Positions 8,040 to 20,703 of a stretch of DNA of 64,000 nt are shown here, piece by piece (within the stretch, counting starts at the first letter, position 1; each line of letters starts with the position of its first letter). Under the pieces are notes generated by a model that did not search any database, was not told the origin of the DNA, and saw only the letters and a list, made by a program, of their open reading frames with translations. The position numbers and the translations under genes were made by a program. Source of the DNA: Methylobacterium sp. UNC378MF (GTDB taxonomy: Bacteria; Pseudomonadota; Alphaproteobacteria; Rhizobiales; Beijerinckiaceae). Location: NCBI RefSeq assembly GCF_900103195.1, contig NZ_FMWU01000009.1, positions 62,001-126,000 on the forward strand, written 5' to 3'.

Positions 8040-8624
8040 ATGAGCGAGGATCCCGCCCCAGACCCGACCTTGAGCCGCCTCAGCGCGGCCCTCGGGGGCG
8101 TGCCGACGCGCGGGCTGCCGCCGGTGGAGCGGTGGGACCCGCCTTATTGCGGCGCCATCGACATCCGCATCGCCGCGGACGGGACGTGGCATCACAACGG
8201 CTCGCCGATCCGCCGGGACAAGCTGGTCAAGCTCTTCGCCTCCATCCTGCGGCGCGAGCCCGATGGCCGGACCGTCCTGGTCACGCCGGTGGAGAGCGTC
8301 GGCATCGCCGTCGACGATGCGGCCTTCGTGGCCGTCGAGATGGCCGTCGACGGCACGGGCAAGGGGCGACGCATCTCCTTCCGCACCAACGTGGACGATC
8401 TCGTGAGCGTCGATGCCGAGCACGCCCTCCGCTTCGAGGAGGGATCGGACGGGGCGCTGAAGCCCTACCTCCATGTCCGCCGCGGGCTCTGGGCGCTCGT
8501 CACTCGGGCGCTCACCTACGACCTCGTCGATCTCGCCGAGGAGCGCGTCGTCGACGGCGAGCCGTGGCTCGGCCTGTGGGCCGGCGGCACCTTCCATACC
8601 ATCGCGCCGGTCGCCGCCGCGTGA
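8040..8624 (+). CDS. DUF1285 family protein
   Basis: ATG at 8040 gives 194 residues; an in-frame GTG nine bases earlier is an alternative. The segment YCGAIDIRIAADGTWHHNGS and the following PIRRDKLVKLFASILRREPDG are hallmarks of DUF1285. FRTNVDDLVSVDAEHALRFE is the second conserved block. DUF1285 proteins have a PH-like fold and no agreed function. The stop overlaps the next gene's start (GTGA), and the block DUF1285-Nudix-DUF6111-cca is tightly packed, which suggests one transcript. Confidence 0.9.
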   Translation: MSEDPAPDPTLSRLSAALGGVPTRGLPPVERWDPPYCGAIDIRIAADGTWHHNGSPIRRDKLVKLFASILRREPDGRTVLVTPVESVGIAVDDAAFVAVEMAVDGTGKGRRISFRTNVDDLVSVDAEHALRFEEGSDGALKPYLHVRRGLWALVTRALTYDLVDLAEERVVDGEPWLGLWAGGTFHTIAPVAAA

Positions 8625-9292
8625 GCGACCCGCTCGCCGACTTCCTCGCCCGTGCCGCGGCCGGCCTGTCGCCGGATCCGCCGCGGCCGGACGATCCGAC
8701 CTCCAACCCGCGTGGCGACCACAGCCTCGACCCCGACGGCTCGGCCGTGATGCCGCCACCGCCCCATCGCCGGGCCGCCGTCCTCGTGCCAGTCGTGCGG
8801 CGTGCGGAGGGCCCCAGTCTGATCCTGACGATGCGGGCGGCCAATCTGCGTGACCATTCCGGGCAGGTGGCGCTGCCGGGCGGCAAGATCGATCCGTCCG
8901 ATCCAGGTCCTGCGGACGCAGCCCTGCGGGAGGCGTTCGAGGAGATCGCGCTCCGGCCCGACGCGGTGCGGCTGCTCGGCTATCTCGATCCGTATCTCTC
9001 GGGCACCGGCTTCCTGGTGACCCCGGTCATCGGACTGGTCGATGCCGGCGCGGTGGTGAAACCCAATCCCGCCGAGGTGGCGGACGTGTTCGAGGTGCCG
9101 CTTCCGATCCTGATGGATCGCGAGCGCTACCGCCTGCGTTCCCGGTCCTGGCAGGGGCGCGAGCGCTGGTTCTATGCCGTGACCTTCGGCGAACGGCTGA
9201 TCTGGGGCGTTACCGCGGGGATCCTGAACAATCTCCGGGAACGGCTCTATCCCGAGGCCGAACCCGGCGACGTCGGCCGCCCGGCACGCTAG
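8621..9292 (+). CDS. Nudix CoA pyrophosphatase
   Basis: GTG at 8621 overlaps the previous stop as GTGA, giving 223 residues; longer frames upstream belong to DUF1285 in another phase. The pattern NLRDHSGQVALPGGK (residues 75-89) is the CoA-pyrophosphatase signature. It runs into the Nudix box GGKIDPSDPGPADAALREAF, continuing EEIAL, which supplies the Mg2+-binding glutamates; Ala replaces the final Gly of the box. The enzyme cleaves CoA and related nucleotides to phosphopantetheine and 3',5'-ADP. Its context with cca is a conserved alphaproteobacterial arrangement. Confidence 0.92.
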   Translation: MSDPLADFLARAAAGLSPDPPRPDDPTSNPRGDHSLDPDGSAVMPPPPHRRAAVLVPVVRRAEGPSLILTMRAANLRDHSGQVALPGGKIDPSDPGPADAALREAFEEIALRPDAVRLLGYLDPYLSGTGFLVTPVIGLVDAGAVVKPNPAEVADVFEVPLPILMDRERYRLRSRSWQGRERWFYAVTFGERLIWGVTAGILNNLRERLYPEAEPGDVGRPAR

Positions 9293-9301
9293 GCTGGCCC
9301 C

Positions 9302-9559
9302 ATGCTGCGTCGCGTCCTCGAAGAGTTCGGCCTCTTCCTCATCCCCTTTGCCCTGTTCCTGGTCTACCTGCTGCTGACCGGTCGCAACCCGCTGCGCCGG
9401 ATGCACTGGGACCCACACGTGCTCCGCCTCGTCCTAGCCGGGCTGGCGGTGGTGATCGGCACGCTGGTCTACGAGGGCCTGTTCTCCGAGCGCCGCCCCG
9501 GGGGCTACGTGCCCGCCCACATGGAGAACGGCCGCCTCGTGCCCGGCGGTTTCCGGTGA
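9302..9559 (+). CDS. DUF6111 small membrane protein, 85 aa
   Basis: There are two transmembrane helices (GLFLIPFALFLVYLLLTG and VLRLVLAGLAVVIGTLVYEG), with a short basic loop and a C-terminal YVPAHMENGRLVPGGF motif conserved in these alphaproteobacterial proteins. It lies 9 bp after the Nudix gene and its stop overlaps the GTG of cca. The function is unknown; the DUF number is recalled from family knowledge and could be off. Confidence 0.8.
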   Translation: MLRRVLEEFGLFLIPFALFLVYLLLTGRNPLRRMHWDPHVLRLVLAGLAVVIGTLVYEGLFSERRPGGYVPAHMENGRLVPGGFR

Positions 9560-10794
9560 ACCGTGCGCTCCACCGGGCCGGCCTCACGGCCCTGCTCGAC
9601 CGCCCGGGCGTGCGCGGGGTGCTCGCGGCCCTGGACATTCCGGGCGCCGAGACCCGCCTGATCGGCGGCTGCGTGCGCGACGCGCTGCTCGGCGTCCAGA
9701 CCGCCGATATCGACATGGCGACCACCTTGCTGCCCGAGGCGGTGATGAACGCCGCGCAGCGGTCGGACCGCCTCAAGGCGGTGCCGACCGGGATCGAGCA
9801 CGGCACGATCACCCTGGTCACCGAGGACGGACCGATCGAGGTCACGACCCTGCGCGAGGATGTCGAGACCGATGGGCGGCATGCAATCGTCCGGTTCGGC
9901 ACGGACTTCCTCCGCGACGCCGAACGGCGGGATTTCACCGTCAACGCCCTCTCGCTCGGTTCCGACGGAACGCTGCACGATCCGGCAGGCGGGCTGCCCG
10001 ACCTCGAAGCCGGGCGGGTTCGCTTCATCGGAGACCCGGCAACCCGGATTCGCGAGGACGCGCTGCGGATCCTGCGCTTCTTCCGCTTCCATGCCCGGTT
10101 CGGCGCCGGGGCGCCCGATTCGGCAGCCCTGGCCGCCTGCGTGGCCGCGCGGGACAGCCTCGACCGGCTCTCCCGCGAGCGGGTGCGCGCGGAGTTCCTG
10201 AAGCTGCTCACGGCCTCTGGCGGAGCTGTCATGGTGAGGACGCTGAGCGCGACCGGCCTGCTCCAGCGGATCACCGGCGGCGTCGGCGAGCTTGGACGTC
10301 TGGAGCGCGCCGCCGCCGCGGGGCTGTCCCCGGTGATGCGCCTCGCGGCCCTCTCGGTCGGCGCCCGCCATGACGCGGATCGGCTGCGGGATCGACTGCG
10401 TCTCTCGAACAGCGAGCACGGGCAGCTGCTCGGCTACGCGGAGGCGCTGGCCGATCTCCACGGACGCGCGATCCTGGATGAGGCTGCGATGCGGGCCCTG
10501 ACGGCGGGACACGGCTTGGCGCGGCTGGCCGAAATGCTCACGATCCTGGCCGGCGAGCCGCGGCCCACCATGACGGAGGCGGCGACCGCTGCCCTTCGCA
10601 CCCTCGAAGGGGAGGGAGCGTCGCCAATCTTCCCCCTGGCGGGAGCGGATCTGATCGCCGCCGGTGTCGCGCCGGGACCCGGCATCGGACGCGGGCTGGC
10701 TGCGGCGCGGAAGGTCTGGCTGGAGCGGGGCTGTCCGACGGATTCCGAGGCGCGGGCCGAGCTGCTGGCGCGGGCGCTGGAGTGCGCCCGCTGA
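9556..10794 (+). CDS. cca: CCA tRNA nucleotidyltransferase / poly(A) polymerase family
   Basis: GTG at 9556 overlaps the DUF6111 stop. The class II nucleotidyltransferase head has LIGGCVRDALLG (residues 35-46) followed by DID (51-53), the metal-binding pair. FTVNALS and the RIREDALRILRFFRFHARFG neck motif are clear. The C-terminal half is a helical tRNA-binding region without an HD domain. At 412 aa it matches the alphaproteobacterial form. It adds or repairs the CCA end of tRNAs; the tRNA-Leu in this window already encodes CCA, so the role there would be repair. Confidence 0.93.
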   Translation: MNRALHRAGLTALLDRPGVRGVLAALDIPGAETRLIGGCVRDALLGVQTADIDMATTLLPEAVMNAAQRSDRLKAVPTGIEHGTITLVTEDGPIEVTTLREDVETDGRHAIVRFGTDFLRDAERRDFTVNALSLGSDGTLHDPAGGLPDLEAGRVRFIGDPATRIREDALRILRFFRFHARFGAGAPDSAALAACVAARDSLDRLSRERVRAEFLKLLTASGGAVMVRTLSATGLLQRITGGVGELGRLERAAAAGLSPVMRLAALSVGARHDADRLRDRLRLSNSEHGQLLGYAEALADLHGRAILDEAAMRALTAGHGLARLAEMLTILAGEPRPTMTEAATAALRTLEGEGASPIFPLAGADLIAAGVAPGPGIGRGLAAARKVWLERGCPTDSEARAELLARALECAR

Positions 10795-10801
10795 ACAACG
10801 C

Positions 10802-11203
10802 TCAGAGCTTGAGGAGCGCCTTGGTCTCCTGCAGCTGGACGATCTGGCCGTTCAGCTCCTCGCGCTTCTGCAGGTCCTCGGTGGCGTCGCGCTGCATCTC
10901 GACCGCCTCGATGTCCCGGTCCAGGGATTCGTGGGTCAGCTCCTCGATCGGCGCGGCGCGCTCGGCGAGCACGGTCACGGCGGTCGGGCCGATATCGGCG
11001 AAGCCGCCGCGGACATAGATCCGCTTGCCGCTGCCCTGGCTCTCGGTGACCACGATGACGCCGACCCGCAGCGAGGTCAGCACGGGCGCGTGGCCCGGCA
11101 TGACGGTCATCTCGCCCTCGGTGCCGGGCAGCTGAACGGCGGTCACCTCGCCGGAATACAGCGTCCGCTCGGGGCCGACGAAATCGAAGTGGAAGGTGGC
11201 CAT
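10802..11203 (-). CDS. atpC: F1Fo ATP synthase epsilon subunit
   Basis: ATG at 11203 (MATFHFDFVGPERTLYSGEV) is the family start; the frame upstream reads through the palindromic repeat and is not protein. It has 133 residues. GTEGEMTVMPGHAPVLTSL is the conserved beta-sandwich turn of AtpC, and the C-terminal helix region is charged and Gln-rich. It is the last gene of atpHAGDC and acts in the central stalk, where its C-terminal helices can inhibit ATP hydrolysis. It is separated from atpD by a 150-bp repeat-filled spacer and converges with cca across 7 bp. Confidence 0.95.
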   Translation of the reverse strand: MATFHFDFVGPERTLYSGEVTAVQLPGTEGEMTVMPGHAPVLTSLRVGVIVVTESQGSGKRIYVRGGFADIGPTAVTVLAERAAPIEELTHESLDRDIEAVEMQRDATEDLQKREELNGQIVQLQETKALLKL

Positions 11204-11231
11204 CTCAGGACGATCCCGGATCCGCAACAGG

Positions 11232-11342
11232 CTCTCCTCCCCCTTGCGGGGAGGAGGTGGAGGTGGGGGTGGTGCAGGAGGCACCGGATCACTCGATCCT
11301 GCACCACCCCCACCCCCGATCCCTCCCCGCAAGGGGGAGGGG
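11232..11342. repeat. long imperfect palindrome in the atpD-atpC spacer
   Basis: Two arms of about 48 bp are near-exact inverted copies. Each has an outer CTCCCCCTTGCGGGGAGG mini-hairpin and an inner GGGGGTGGTGCAGGA block, around a short central loop near 11282-11295. A related palindrome with the same order of parts lies in the atpA-atpG spacer. On RNA it would form one large cruciform stem, with possible effects on atpC level or mRNA stability. Confidence 0.85.
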
Positions 11343-11353
11343 AGGGCATCGTC

Positions 11354-13740
<2,387 letters not shown>

Positions 13741-13766
13741 CGGGTGAGGTCCAGGTCCGTTCTATG

Positions 13767-13870
13767 GGCCTCTCCTTCCCTCGGCGGGAAGGAGCCGGAA
13801 GTTCGGGTGGTGCGGCGAGGACCGAGATCCCCCCGCACCACCCAAGATCCCTCCCCGGGGGGAGGGGCCT
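13767..13870. repeat. palindromic repeat in the atpA-atpG spacer
   Basis: The inverted arms carry GGCCTCTCC... and ...GGAGGGGCC at the outside and GGGTGGTGCGG/CCGCACCACCC inside, with a short nested hairpin in the left arm (CCTTCCCTCGGCGGGAAGG). Order and core sequence match the element at 11232-11342, but the copies have diverged. It fills most of the spacer. Confidence 0.8.
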
Positions 13871-13874
13871 CACA

Positions 13875-15461
<1,587 letters not shown>

Positions 15462-16034
15462 TTACCGCGCGGCCCGCATCGCGAGGCGGATACCGTTGAG
15501 CTTGGTCTTGAGAGAGGCGTCGACCATGCGCGAACCCATCTTCACGACGAGGCCGCCGATCAGGCTCGGGTCGATCACGAGGTCGACGGCAACCTCGGCC
15601 TTGGCGATGTCGCGCAGCGACGCCTTGATTTCCTCGACCACGGCGTCGGACGGCTTCTCGGCCACGCGCACCTGGGCGCGGATGATGCCCTTCGAATCCT
15701 GGACCAGGCTCCGGAATGCCTCGATCATGTCGGGCAGGGCGAACAGCCGGCGGTTCGAGGCCGCGAGACGGATGAAGTTGCCGGCGAGACCGCCGATGCC
15801 GGCCTTGTCGAGCACGGCGCCGATGGCGCCGGCCTGCTCCTCGGCGCTGAACACCGGGCTGCGGACGAGGCGGCGGAGATCCGCGCTCTCCTTCAGCAGC
15901 GCGTCGAATTGATTGAGGGACTCGGCGACCGCGTCGACCTGGCGCTCGTCACGCGCGAGATCGAACAGGGCGGAAGCGTACCGGCCCGCCACGCCTGCGA
16001 CCAGGGGACCAGCCTCGGAACCGTTCTGCGCCAC
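15462..16034 (-). CDS. atpH: F1Fo ATP synthase delta subunit
   Basis: A GTG start at 16034 gives 190 residues. YASALFDLARDERQVDAVAE is the N-terminal helical domain motif. The C-terminal VDPSLIGGLVVKMGSRMVDASLKTKL contains the family signature (IGGxxxxxGxxxxDxSxxxxL). The subunit clamps F1 to the b-subunit peripheral stalk. It is the first gene of atpHAGDC, so the promoter should lie in the 240-bp spacer above 16034; no confident promoter boxes were recognised there. Confidence 0.96.
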   Translation of the reverse strand: MAQNGSEAGPLVAGVAGRYASALFDLARDERQVDAVAESLNQFDALLKESADLRRLVRSPVFSAEEQAGAIGAVLDKAGIGGLAGNFIRLAASNRRLFALPDMIEAFRSLVQDSKGIIRAQVRVAEKPSDAVVEEIKASLRDIAKAEVAVDLVIDPSLIGGLVVKMGSRMVDASLKTKLNGIRLAMRAAR

Positions 16035-16276
16035 CCGTCGCTCTCTTCTCTGGTTGCCCGCCCGCTCCGCGCGCTCCGGCAGGAGCGCGGTGCGTGACCG
16101 TTCGGGACGTGGGATCGCGCCGGCGACGGACAGGGTCGAGAACTGTCCTCGCGGCGCGGCGACCGCCTAGCATGCCAGCATGGCCGCACGCAACACGGTA
16201 GGCGCCGCGCGCAGCGCGTCACGACGGCGGAAGTGTGACGCAGGAGGCGCTCCAGGCGCGCCCCAGCATGAGGGGC

Positions 16277-16993
16277 TCAGCACGCAAGCCGGTCGCAGCG
16301 CCGGACGCTCGCGATCATCTTCGCCATGGCGCGGGCGCCGGGATGTCCGAGGATACCGCTGTTGCCGAGGACGTAGGACGGAGTTGCGTAGAGGCCGAGA
16401 TCGGCCGCCATGCGCATCTGGCTCTTGAGCGCCGCGCGCACCTCCTCGCTGTCGGCGATCTCCTCGACCTCCGCCTGGGGGATCCCCAGCGTGGCGGCGA
16501 CGGCGAGCGCCCCGGGCCCATCGATGCGTCCGGGCTTGCCGAGCAGCGTCTGATAGAAGTGCCACGCGGCCTCCGAGCCGAGCTTGCGCTGCACCGCCAG
16601 CATCACCTTGGCGGCCTGCGCCGATTGCGGTGACAGGATCGGGTTGTGGACAAGCCCGATGCGCAATTCGGGGTCGCTATCGTGCAGGGCGACCACGTCG
16701 GCGGCGGCCTTCCGGCAATAGGGGCAGTTGAAGTCGAAGAACTCGTAGAGCGTGGCGCCGGCTTCCCGCGGGCCGACATAGGTGACGCCACGCAGGGCCG
16801 GGATCTGCCCGGTGATCTCGCCCGGCAGGATCGAGTTCGCCACCGCCTTGCCGTCGTCGCCGGTCACTGGGACGCGCTGGCCATAGGATTGCGCCCGGAC
16901 GGGCATCACGCCGGCACCGAGGGCGGCGACCGCGGCGAGGAGGAGGCGTCGCGAAACAGGCATGGAAGCAGGCATGGGACTCGTCCGGAGCAT
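16277..16993 (-). CDS. DsbA-family thiol:disulfide oxidoreductase, exported
   Basis: The protein has up to 238 residues. ATG at 16993 has a GGGA site; in-frame ATGs at 16975 and 16963 are alternatives, the last giving MPVSRRLLLAAVAALGAG, a signal with a Tat-like twin Arg. The thioredoxin-fold active site CPYC is at residues 90-93 within EFFDFNCPYCRKAA, followed by the DsbA helical insert and the cis-Pro region YATPSYVLG. It resembles Com1/ScsC-like DsbA proteins that oxidise or isomerise periplasmic disulfides. It is followed upstream by a second DsbA-fold gene that is cytoplasmic. Confidence 0.9.
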   Translation of the reverse strand: MLRTSPMPASMPVSRRLLLAAVAALGAGVMPVRAQSYGQRVPVTGDDGKAVANSILPGEITGQIPALRGVTYVGPREAGATLYEFFDFNCPYCRKAAADVVALHDSDPELRIGLVHNPILSPQSAQAAKVMLAVQRKLGSEAAWHFYQTLLGKPGRIDGPGALAVAATLGIPQAEVEEIADSEEVRAALKSQMRMAADLGLYATPSYVLGNSGILGHPGARAMAKMIASVRRCDRLAC

Positions 16994-17082
16994 CGCTGTC
17001 CCGCCCCGGCCGCGCCGAAGCGGGGCCGGACCAGAACCAGGGCGTCGAGTCGGTTTGATGGCGAATGCGCGTGAACGCGGCC

Positions 17083-17709
17083 CTACCGCAGCCCCTTCGG
17101 CCGCTCGCCGGCTGCCCAGGACAGCGCCTGCTCCAGCCGATCGTTGCCCCAGAACAGCTCGCCGTCATCCGCCAGGAAGGTCGGCGCCCCGTAGATCCCG
17201 CGGGAGCGCGCCTCCTCGACACTGACCCGCAGCTTGGTCTTGTTGGCTTCGGCGGCAGCGGCCCGCACGGTCTGCGTCCCGTCGAGGCCGAGCGAATCGA
17301 GGATCTCCGCCACCGCCGCCGGCTCCGCGATGGAGCGCCCCTCGGCGAAGCTGGCGGTGAACACCGCCTTCGAGAACGGCACCAGCCAGTCCTGGTCCTG
17401 GCCGAGGATGGCGACCCGCACGGCGCTGAGGCTGTTCTGTGGAAATTGGGCGGGGCGGGTCACCGGCGGCAGGCCGAGGCGCGCGGCCTCGCGCTCGACG
17501 TCCCGCCACATGTTCTTGCCCTTGGCCGCGTAGAGGTTGAACGGCGAGGTGGTCCAGCCCTGCGCGGCAAAGAGCGGACCGACCAGGAACGGGCGCCACC
17601 GGATCGCCACGCCCGCCTCGGCGGCAGCCGCCTCGACGCGCATGGCCGCGAGGTAGGAGTAGGTGGAGGCGAATTCGTACCAGAACTCCAGAATTGGCTG
17701 GCGCGCCAT
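17083..17709 (-). CDS. 2-hydroxychromene-2-carboxylate isomerase / GST-kappa-like DsbA fold protein
   Basis: ATG at 17709 (MARQPILEFWYEFASTYSYL) gives 208 residues; the longer frame is not protein-like. There is no CxxC; instead there is a Ser/Tyr-rich start (FWYEFASTYSYLAAM) and IRWRPFLVGPLFAAQGW, typical of NahD and GST-kappa. The cis-Pro segment is IYGAPTFLAD. These enzymes use glutathione to isomerise aromatic ring-fission intermediates, or act in general GSH-dependent reactions. No aromatic catabolic genes are adjacent, so the substrate is open. It is divergent from argG. Confidence 0.88.
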   Translation of the reverse strand: MARQPILEFWYEFASTYSYLAAMRVEAAAAEAGVAIRWRPFLVGPLFAAQGWTTSPFNLYAAKGKNMWRDVEREAARLGLPPVTRPAQFPQNSLSAVRVAILGQDQDWLVPFSKAVFTASFAEGRSIAEPAAVAEILDSLGLDGTQTVRAAAAEANKTKLRVSVEEARSRGIYGAPTFLADDGELFWGNDRLEQALSWAAGERPKGLR

Positions 17710-17921
17710 AGACTTCGCTTCTCCGATGCACTCTCGCGGCGGTGACGACTGGCAACGCCGGCGCCGTTTCTGACACAGCCGCAAGGCCGCCGTGAGGCGA
17801 AACGCGGCCGATCCTCCGGCATCTGGGCTACGCGCGAGACGGCACGCCGGTTGCAGGCCGGTGATACCCGCGATAAGCCGCAGACGCCGAGCCAGATCCC
17901 TCGCCCAGTTCCGGAAGCCGC

Positions 17922-19160
17922 ATGTCCGTCCCCGCGAAGAGCCCTGTGAAGAAGGTCGTGCTGGCCTATTCCGGCGGCCTCGACACATCGATCATCCTGA
18001 AGTGGCTGCAGACCACCTACGGCTGCGAAGTCGTGACCTTCACGGCCGATCTCGGCCAGGGGGAGGAGCTGGAGCCCGCCCGTCGGAAGGCTGAGCTGCT
18101 CGGCATCAAGCCCGAGAACATCTACATCGAGGATCTGCGCGAGGAATTCGTCCGCGATTACGTCTTCCCGATGTTCCGGGCGAACGCCGTCTACGAGGGC
18201 GTCTACCTGCTCGGCACCTCGATCGCCCGGCCGCTGATCGCCAAGAAGCAGATCGAGATCGCCGAGAAGGTTGGCGCCGACGCGGTCTGCCACGGCGCCA
18301 CCGGCAAGGGGAACGATCAGGTCCGGTTCGAGCTCGGCTACTACGCCCTGAAGCCCGACGTGACGGTGATCGCGCCGTGGCGGGAATGGGACCTGCGCTC
18401 CCGCGAGCAGCTCATCGCCTTCGCCGAGCAGCACCAGATCCCGATCGCCAAGGACAAGCGCGGCGAGAGCCCGTTCTCGGTCGACGCCAACCTCCTGCAC
18501 GCCTCCTCGGAGGGCAAGGTTCTGGAGGATCCGGCCGTCGAGGTGCCGGACTACGTCTACTCGCGCACCCTCTCCCCCGAGGAGGCGCCCGATCAGCCGA
18601 CGCTCATCACGATCGGCTTCGAGCGCGGCGACGCGGTGTCGATCGACGGCGAGGCTCTGTCGCCCGCGAGCCTGCTGGCCAAGCTCAACGAGCTCGGCCG
18701 CGCCAACGGCATCGGCCGGCTCGACCTCGTGGAGAACCGCTTCGTCGGCATGAAGAGCCGCGGCATGTACGAGACGCCCGGCGGTACGATCCTGCTGCCG
18801 GCCCACCGCGCCATCGAGTCGATCACGCTGGACCGGGGCGCCGCGCACCTGAAGGACCAGCTCATGCCGCAATACGCGGAGCTGATCTACAACGGCTTCT
18901 GGTTCTCGCCGGAGCGCGAGATGATCCAGGCCCTGATCGACAGGAGCCAGGAGAAGGTCACCGGCACGGTGCGGCTGAAGCTCTACAAGGGCGGAGTCCA
19001 CGTGATCGGCCGCGAGAGCCCGCACTCGCTCTACGACCAGGATCTCGTGACCTTCGAGGAGGGCGCCGTCGCCTACGACCACCGCGACGCGGCGGGCTTC
19101 ATCAAGCTCAACGCCCTGCGGCTGCGCACGCTGGCGCAGCGCAAGAAGCGCGAGGGCTGA
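17922..19160 (+). CDS. argG: argininosuccinate synthase
   Basis: The protein has 412 residues, as in type I ArgG. The N-type ATP pyrophosphatase loop AYSGGLDTS is at residues 15-23. [21 protein letters not shown] binds citrulline/aspartate, and [16 protein letters not shown] is conserved. It condenses citrulline and aspartate with ATP to argininosuccinate in arginine synthesis. No other arg genes adjoin. An argininosuccinate-lyase-like gene occurs at 42 kb, but it is exported and altered, so it is unlikely to be the biosynthetic partner. Confidence 0.97.
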   Translation: MSVPAKSPVKKVVLAYSGGLDTSIILKWLQTTYGCEVVTFTADLGQGEELEPARRKAELLGIKPENIYIEDLREEFVRDYVFPMFRANAVYEGVYLLGTSIARPLIAKKQIEIAEKVGADAVCHGATGKGNDQVRFELGYYALKPDVTVIAPWREWDLRSREQLIAFAEQHQIPIAKDKRGESPFSVDANLLHASSEGKVLEDPAVEVPDYVYSRTLSPEEAPDQPTLITIGFERGDAVSIDGEALSPASLLAKLNELGRANGIGRLDLVENRFVGMKSRGMYETPGGTILLPAHRAIESITLDRGAAHLKDQLMPQYAELIYNGFWFSPEREMIQALIDRSQEKVTGTVRLKLYKGGVHVIGRESPHSLYDQDLVTFEEGAVAYDHRDAAGFIKLNALRLRTLAQRKKREG

Positions 19161-19190
19161 GTCCCTCGGGCCCGCCGAGGCCGCGAAGAG

Positions 19191-19835
19191 TCAGGCGGGC
19201 TCCCAGCGCCCGGCCGCCCGACGGAAGTCGCCGGGCCCGAGATCGGCGTAGCGCAGGAAGATCTGCAGGGCCGGCTGCAGCTCGCGATGGAGCCGGACCA
19301 GCCGCGTCTCCGCATCCTCGTCGTCGTTCGCGGCTGCCCCGGGCACGGCGGCGAGATGGCGCCGCATGACGGCGCTGTAGGGTTCCTCATCGCCGTAGGG
19401 CCGCTGCGGATCGACGTGCGGAACCCCCTCCGCGGCGTTCCAGCCGACATTGAGCCGCCGGATCAGGGCGAGGTGCTCCGGGGTCACCGCGAAGGTGATG
19501 ACGTCCGGCGTCTCGCCGGTCGCCGCGTCCCGGAAGACGTCGCCAACCGCGCCCGGATCGAGCTTCGCCAGGCCATTGTGGTACTGATACCGGCCCGGCT
19601 TCAGCTGCGCATTCTGGATGAAGACGGCGAGGCCGTCCTCGAGCGCCCGGTGCTCCTCCTCGGCCCCCTCGTCGTCGCCGGTGACGTTGGCGATGTCGCC
19701 GTCGCGGTCCAGGCTGCCGTAGGGCGCCGCCGGGTGGATGGTCGGCGCCCCCGGCTCGGCGCCGCCCCAGGCGACGACCATCCGGCGGATCAGGGCGATG
19801 CGCTCCAGGCTCAGGTCGTAGACGGCATCGCTCAT
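19191..19835 (-). CDS. unknown protein built of two tandem copies of one domain, 214 aa
   Basis: No named family is recognised. The two halves align. Residues 8-35 (LSLERIALIRRMVVAW...IHP) and 117-143 (VTPEHLALIRRLNVGW...VDP) match, each followed by a PYG motif (38-40, 146-148). Each half then ends in a helix with LK/LG-P-G-x-[YF]: FIQNAQLKPGRY at about 72-83 and FLRYADLGPGDF at about 193-204. Acidic linkers separate them (DDEGAEEEHRALED; NDDEDAETRL). It is cytoplasmic with no signal. It converges with argG across 30 bp. The duplication suggests a binding scaffold; any function is a guess. Confidence 0.82.
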   Translation of the reverse strand: MSDAVYDLSLERIALIRRMVVAWGGAEPGAPTIHPAAPYGSLDRDGDIANVTGDDEGAEEEHRALEDGLAVFIQNAQLKPGRYQYHNGLAKLDPGAVGDVFRDAATGETPDVITFAVTPEHLALIRRLNVGWNAAEGVPHVDPQRPYGDEEPYSAVMRRHLAAVPGAAANDDEDAETRLVRLHRELQPALQIFLRYADLGPGDFRRAAGRWEPA

Positions 19836-19897
19836 CGTGTATCGGCCCCGGGTCCCGCGTTTCGAAGGCCCGTCTTACAGAGGGCCGCGGGCCCCTG

Positions 19898-20635
19898 CTA
19901 CCGCCGCAGGCAGCCCGTGAGCCCGTCGACCTGCCCCATCAGGCCCTGGATCCGTGCGGCCCTGCGGCGCACGCCGGGCGAGGGCCGGCCGGCGCTGCGG
20001 GTGATCGGGTTCGGCAGGACGGCGGCGAGGAGAGCGGCCTCGCCCCGGTTCAGCCGGCTGGCATCCTTGCCGAACCAGTGCCGGCTCGCGGCCTGCGCCC
20101 CGTAGATCCCGTCGCCCCACTCGGCGACGTTGAGGTAGATCTCCATCATCCGGCGCTTGCCCCAGAGCGTGTCGAGCGTCAGCGCCAGCGGGATCTCGAT
20201 GGCCTTGCGGATGTAGGACCGGCCCGGCCACAGGAAGACGTTCTTCACCGTCTGCATGGCGATCGTCGAGGCGCCTCGGTTCGGCGAATCCTCGTCCTCG
20301 ACGACCTCGCGAATCGCGCCGAAATCGACACCGTGATCCAGGCAGAAGCGCTGATCCTCCGAGGCGATCACGGCCTGGGTCAGGGCCGGCGCGATGGCGG
20401 AGAGCGGGACTGGATCCCAGTTCACCGGTTGAAGCGTCACCCACCGCCCGAGCATCAGGGTCGACGGCGGCATCACCGCGCTATAGACGAGCGCCAACGT
20501 CAGCGCGAGGACGAACCCAACGGCGGGGAGCAGCAGCAGCGCTCCCACGGCCTGGCGGACGCGGCGGGAACGGCGCGGGCGCGCGAGTGGAAGGTCTCGA
20601 CCTGCCGTCTCCCGCCTGCGTCGAGCCCCATCCAC
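19898..20635 (-). CDS. mtgA: monofunctional peptidoglycan glycosyltransferase
   Basis: GTG at 20635 is chosen since the sequence above it is not family-like; this gives 245 residues. A basic N-terminus (RPRRSRRVRQ) leads into one transmembrane helix (about 28-52). GT51 motifs follow: ASEDQRF with catalytic Glu93, NRGASTIAMQTVKNVFLW (119-136) and RKAIEIPLALTLDTLWGKRR, then EIYLNVAEWG with the second Glu. It polymerises lipid II glycan strands in the inner membrane without a transpeptidase domain. It is divergent from ispA with a spacer of about 70 bp. Confidence 0.94.
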   Translation of the reverse strand: MDGARRRRETAGRDLPLARPRRSRRVRQAVGALLLLPAVGFVLALTLALVYSAVMPPSTLMLGRWVTLQPVNWDPVPLSAIAPALTQAVIASEDQRFCLDHGVDFGAIREVVEDEDSPNRGASTIAMQTVKNVFLWPGRSYIRKAIEIPLALTLDTLWGKRRMMEIYLNVAEWGDGIYGAQAASRHWFGKDASRLNRGEAALLAAVLPNPITRSAGRPSPGVRRRAARIQGLMGQVDGLTGCLRR

Positions 20636-20703
20636 CGTGAGTCCGTCCCCGCCCAACTGACACCCGATTGGTTTTCGCAAAGCCAGGACCGGACGTAAGC
20701 CCG

